Made by a program: the position numbers and the translations under genes
Assembly: GCA_012513425.1 (NCBI GenBank)
Contig: JAAZCF010000369.1
Coordinates: 1-9,926, forward strand
DNA length: 9,926 nucleotides
Source of the DNA: Bacteroidales bacterium
GTDB lineage: Bacteria; Bacteroidota; Bacteroidia; Bacteroidales; UBA932
Direction: 5' to 3'
The notes under the pieces: generated by a model
The model's input: the letters and a program-made list of their open reading frames with translations, nothing else
Databases searched by the model: none
What the model was told of the DNA's origin: nothing
In this document: in pieces, positions 6,683 through 9,926 of the stretch
How the letters are laid out: every line of letters begins with the position of its first letter
Position numbering within the stretch: the stretch's first letter is position 1

Positions 6683-8074
6683 ATGTTCAGCAAAGAAATA
6701 TATGTCGCAAGGCGAAGCAAGCTGAAAAGCTCTATCAATAAGGAAATTCTTTTATTTTTAGGAAATAGCGAAGCCTCTTCAAATTATCCTGACAACACCT
6801 ATATTTTTCGCCAAGACAGCAACTGGCTCTATTATTTTGGTATTGACAAACCGGATTTTGCTGCCATTATAGATATTGAAAGTGGCGAAGAAATCATTTT
6901 TGGGAACGATGTAGATATCGATGATATAATATGGATGGGGCCTCAGCCTTCTGTGGCTGACCAGGCTGCTGAAGTTGGTGTCGCAAAGACTGCTCCTTTG
7001 GCAAAGCTTGAGTCTGTGGTTAGAGACGCTGCAGCAAAGGGCCGAAAGATTCATTTCTTGCCACCATATCGCAATCACAATAAAATCATGCTCAACAGCA
7101 TTCTTGGGTTGGCATTCGGTCAAATGAAAGAGGCTGCCAGCGAGGAATTCATCAAGGCAGTTGTGGCTCAGCGTCTCATCAAAGAGCCTTGCGAGGTAAT
7201 GGAAATTGACAAAGCCTGCAATCTCGGCTATGCAATGCATATGGCTGCTACCAAGCTTATGAAAACCGGTATGATTGAGCAAGAGTTAGTGGGTGTAATG
7301 GAGGGTGTGGCCGTTAGCGGTGGCTATATGACTTCTTTTCCTACCATTCTTTCGCAAAATGGAGAAACTCTTCACAACCATACTCACCATCAGATACTTA
7401 CTGAGGGCCGCCTCACTGTTATTGATGCCGGAGTGGAAATAGCCAGTCATTATTGTTCAGATAACACCCGCACATTGCCATGCAGCGGTCGTTTTACCCA
7501 GCAGCAGAAAGATGTATATACCATAGTTTCAGAAGCTGAAAATATGACTCTCTCTATTGCAAGGCCGGGTATCACTTATAGAGAAGTACATCTTACCATC
7601 AGCAGACTTATGTTGCAAGGCCTCAAAAATATAGGCATTGTGAAAGGTGACTTGGATGAGGCTGTTGCCCAAGGAGTGCAAGGTCTTTTCATGCCTCATG
7701 GTATTGGCCACAATATGGGTTTGGATGTGCATGATATGGAAGACCTCGGTGAAAATTACGTTGGTTATGATCCTGACCAGACTCGCGCAAAACAGCTTGG
7801 TTTGGGTTCTCTTCGCATGGCAAGAATGCTCCGTGCTGGCCATGTAATCACTGACGAGCCTGGAATTTATTTCATTCCGGCTCTCATTGACCAATGGAAG
7901 GCCGAAGGTCACTGTAAGGACTTCATTAATTTTGATGCTTTGGACGCCTATCGCACATTCGGCGGCATACGCATTGAAGATGACCTGCTTATTACAGAAA
8001 AAGGAGCGCGCTTGTTGGGCAGTAAACGCCTGCCAAGAACAGTTGAAGAAGTTGAATCAGCAATGGCAGAATAA
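6683..8074 (+). CDS. pepP: Xaa-Pro aminopeptidase (M24B, aminopeptidase P)
   Basis: Cytoplasmic dinuclear-metal peptidase that removes the N-terminal residue from peptides with proline second. The 463 residues fit the aminopeptidase P family. An N-terminal AMP_N domain (about 1-140) contains NTYIFRQDSNWLYYFGI. The pita-bread catalytic domain (about 165-450) carries all five metal ligands: Asp248 in VIDAGVE, Asp260 in CSDNTRT, His343 in PHGIGHNMG, Glu392 in TDEPGIYF and Glu432 in GGIRIEDD. HNHTHH (231-236) and His350 in LDVHDMED provide the usual second-shell histidines. There is no signal peptide, so it acts inside the cell. The ATG at 6683 is chosen because the N-terminal domain begins directly after it and it stands in an A-rich leader. 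The next gene, an exported S9 peptidase, starts 2 bases after the stop, pointing to an operon in which dipeptides and short peptides made outside the cytoplasm are finished inside. The link is inference from gene order. Confidence 0.96.
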   Translation: MFSKEIYVARRSKLKSSINKEILLFLGNSEASSNYPDNTYIFRQDSNWLYYFGIDKPDFAAIIDIESGEEIIFGNDVDIDDIIWMGPQPSVADQAAEVGVAKTAPLAKLESVVRDAAAKGRKIHFLPPYRNHNKIMLNSILGLAFGQMKEAASEEFIKAVVAQRLIKEPCEVMEIDKACNLGYAMHMAATKLMKTGMIEQELVGVMEGVAVSGGYMTSFPTILSQNGETLHNHTHHQILTEGRLTVIDAGVEIASHYCSDNTRTLPCSGRFTQQQKDVYTIVSEAENMTLSIARPGITYREVHLTISRLMLQGLKNIGIVKGDLDEAVAQGVQGLFMPHGIGHNMGLDVHDMEDLGENYVGYDPDQTRAKQLGLGSLRMARMLRAGHVITDEPGIYFIPALIDQWKAEGHCKDFINFDALDAYRTFGGIRIEDDLLITEKGARLLGSKRLPRTVEEVESAMAE

Positions 8075-8076
8075 TT

Positions 8077-9926
8077 ATGAAAGCAATAACCAAATTTATA
8101 GCAAGTATGGCAATCATCAGTTGCGCCTCTTGTACTCCAACTCAGGAGTCAGGTAGTGAAATAGTAAAACCAAATATAGAAATATCAGACGGGCAATTCA
8201 CCCCTGAAATAATGCATATGCTGGGCAAGGTATCTGACCCGCAAGTCAGCCCTGATGGCAGCCGCATTCTCTACGGAGTGACATACACAGATATTGCTCT
8301 AAACAAAGGTATTCGCCAATTATTCGTGATGAATATCGATGGCAGCAATCAGCAGCAGCTTACACATTCTGCCAAAAGTTGCTCAAATGGCCGTTGGCTC
8401 AATGATGGCACCATTTTATTCATCAACGGAGGACAGATTCAGAAAATGACTCTTGCGAACAACAAAATGTCTCAGGTGAGTGATGTCGAGAAGGGTATCA
8501 TGGAGTTCAAGTTGGCTCCGGATGGCAATCAACTTTTATACAGCACCACAGTCAAGGCCAATACAATCCCTACTGATGTTTATCCTGACTTGGACAAAGC
8601 CTCAGTTCGCACTATTGATAATTTAATGTACCGCCACTGGGACCATTTCGTGGAGGAAATTCCTCACACTTTTGTGGCTTCTTTTGATGGAAACAAAATC
8701 GTGTCTTCTTTTGATTTGCTGGAAGGTGAGCCTTTTGAATTGCCTACTGAGCCTTTCAGTGGTATAGAGCAGCTGAGTTGGAGCCCTGACGGCAGTGCAG
8801 TAGCTTATTCTTGCCGCAAACTCACAGGTATAGACTATGCTTTCAGCACAAACACCGACATTTATCTCTATTCAATAGTTCCAGGAGTTGCCGAAAACCT
8901 CACTGAAGGCATGATGGGTTATGACACTGAGCCTGTTTTTAGTCCAAGCGGCAAAAAACTGGCATGGTGCAGTATGGAAAGAGCCGGCTATGAAGCCGAC
9001 AAAGTGCGTTTATTTGTGATGGATATGGACACTCGGGCCAAAATCGAACTGACTGCTAATTATAAATACGATGCTTCTATTCCTGCTTGGAGTGCTGATG
9101 AGAAATATCTCTATTTTGCTTCTTTAGTCGAGGGTGTTCAGGAAATTTGGCGCTATAATTTTGATAGTGCTGAGATGGAAAAAGTTACTCCTGACCATGA
9201 ATGGTACGACTTTGACACTCCTATAGTGCTTGCCGACCGCCTCATTACCACCAATCAGTCAATGATGCGTCCATCTGAGATTGTTTCTGTCTCTTTGGCA
9301 GATGGCAGCTGGAATCAGATTAGTCATGAAAATGACGATATTATGGCAAAACTTGAGACTCCAAGTATAGAAGAGCATTGGATATCAACCACAGATGGCA
9401 AAAAGATGCTTACATGGATTATTTACCCTCCTCAGTTTGATAAGTCAAAAGTTTATCCTTCTGTGCTTGTATGTCTAGGTGGGCCTCAAGGCACTATCAG
9501 CCAGAGCTGGTCTACCCGATGGAACTATCGTTTGATGGCTTCTCAAGGTTATATTATGGTTCTTCCAAATCGCCGCGGCACTACTGCCTTCGGCCAGGAG
9601 TGGACAGAACAGATTTCCGGAGATTATATAGGTCAAAATATGAAAGATTACCTGAGAGCTGCTGATGTGATGCTTGCCAAGCCTTATGTCGGCAAAATGG
9701 CTGCAGTGGGAGCTAGCTATGGCGGCTATTCAGTTTATTATCTTGCAGGTATTCATCAAGGACGATTCAGCGCATTCATTGCTCATGACGGCATTTTCAA
9801 CGAAGAGCACATGTTTATGACTACTGAAGAAATGTGGTTTCCTAATTGGGACAATGGTGGCATAGAATTTCCTGATACTCCTCAGGCAGGAGCTACTTGG
9901 AGCGACACTCCGTTGACCAAGAGACA
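8077..9926 (+). CDS. dpp5: Dipeptidyl peptidase 5-like S9 serine peptidase, probable lipoprotein (3' end outside window)
   Basis: The frame is open from the ATG at 8077 to the window end, giving 616 visible residues of an expected roughly 680-700. S9-family serine peptidase resembling Porphyromonas gingivalis DPP5, which releases N-terminal dipeptides with Ala or hydrophobic residues at the second position. The N-terminal MKAITKFIASMAIISCASC has a basic start, a short hydrophobic run and a lipobox-like IISC (Cys16), so lipid anchoring is likely. A TolB/WD40-like beta-propeller follows, with repeats such as DPQVSPDG (near 54), LAPDG (147), SWSPDG (234-238), FSPSGKK (288-294) and AWSADEK (near 339). 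The alpha/beta-hydrolase domain starts near 430. It has LGGPQGTISQSW, LPNRRGTTAFG, the nucleophile Ser547 in VGASYGGYS, then AFIAHDGIFN. The catalytic Asp and His fall beyond the window. It starts 2 bases after the aminopeptidase P stop, so it is probably co-transcribed. The family is firm; the DPP5 subgroup rests on recalled motif similarity. Confidence 0.92.
   Translation, partial: MKAITKFIASMAIISCASCTPTQESGSEIVKPNIEISDGQFTPEIMHMLGKVSDPQVSPDGSRILYGVTYTDIALNKGIRQLFVMNIDGSNQQQLTHSAKSCSNGRWLNDGTILFINGGQIQKMTLANNKMSQVSDVEKGIMEFKLAPDGNQLLYSTTVKANTIPTDVYPDLDKASVRTIDNLMYRHWDHFVEEIPHTFVASFDGNKIVSSFDLLEGEPFELPTEPFSGIEQLSWSPDGSAVAYSCRKLTGIDYAFSTNTDIYLYSIVPGVAENLTEGMMGYDTEPVFSPSGKKLAWCSMERAGYEADKVRLFVMDMDTRAKIELTANYKYDASIPAWSADEKYLYFASLVEGVQEIWRYNFDSAEMEKVTPDHEWYDFDTPIVLADRLITTNQSMMRPSEIVSVSLADGSWNQISHENDDIMAKLETPSIEEHWISTTDGKKMLTWIIYPPQFDKSKVYPSVLVCLGGPQGTISQSWSTRWNYRLMASQGYIMVLPNRRGTTAFGQEWTEQISGDYIGQNMKDYLRAADVMLAKPYVGKMAAVGASYGGYSVYYLAGIHQGRFSAFIAHDGIFNEEHMFMTTEEMWFPNWDNGGIEFPDTPQAGATWSDTPLTKR

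Noticed and set aside
6779..7282. A 167-codon minus-strand open frame inside the Xaa-Pro aminopeptidase gene
   Set aside because: It is fully antisense to a complete M24B enzyme and its translation is Cys/His-rich with no family features.
8077..9926. Possible frameshift or pseudogene at the right end, because no closed reading frame ends there
   Set aside because: Reading codon by codon from 8077 gives no stop through 9926; the gene is simply cut by the window boundary.

Overview
The window looks like chromosomal DNA of a Bacteroidales gut-type bacterium (Prevotella/Muribaculaceae/Bacteroides relatives; the family cannot be fixed from sequence alone). The reasons are moderate GC, A-rich leaders without Shine-Dalgarno motifs, a TAnnTTTG-type promoter, exported glycoside hydrolases with nested accessory modules, and a close match to the Porphyromonas-type dipeptidyl peptidase 5. 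Six protein genes cover almost all of it. No gene-free stretch exceeds 75 bases, and I see no tRNA, rRNA, CRISPR array, insertion sequence or long repeat.

Left part (1-4198, + strand): two tandem, clearly different GH51 alpha-L-arabinofuranosidases, 16 bases apart and probably one transcript. The first is cut by the window start. The second is complete, 860 residues, with a signal peptide. Both keep the two catalytic glutamates. Each carries non-catalytic beta-sandwich modules inserted into the GH51 fold, but at different places. They look like the end of an arabinan/arabinoxylan utilisation operon, though no SusC/SusD, sensor or transporter lies inside the window. A strong hairpin with A and T tracts (4215-4256) ends this unit.

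Middle (4273-6627, - strand): an exported bleomycin-hydrolase-type cysteine peptidase (C1B) followed after 3 bases by murB, the cytoplasmic peptidoglycan-precursor reductase. They converge on the GH51 pair and share its bidirectional terminator.

Right part (6683-9926, + strand): a cytoplasmic Xaa-Pro aminopeptidase (M24B) followed after 2 bases by a dpp5-like S9 serine peptidase with a likely lipoprotein signal, cut by the window end. A 55-base divergent intergenic region separates these from the cysteine peptidase and holds a good -7 element so close to the cysteine-peptidase ATG that its mRNA may be leaderless.

Together the right two thirds form a peptide-degradation neighbourhood (envelope cysteine aminopeptidase, envelope dipeptidyl peptidase, cytoplasmic proline-specific aminopeptidase) with murB embedded, next to a hemicellulose/pectin side-chain locus. 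I found no convincing undescribed system. The points worth a second look are the nested architectures of the two GH51 enzymes, the possible leaderless transcript and the lipoprotein form of DPP5.
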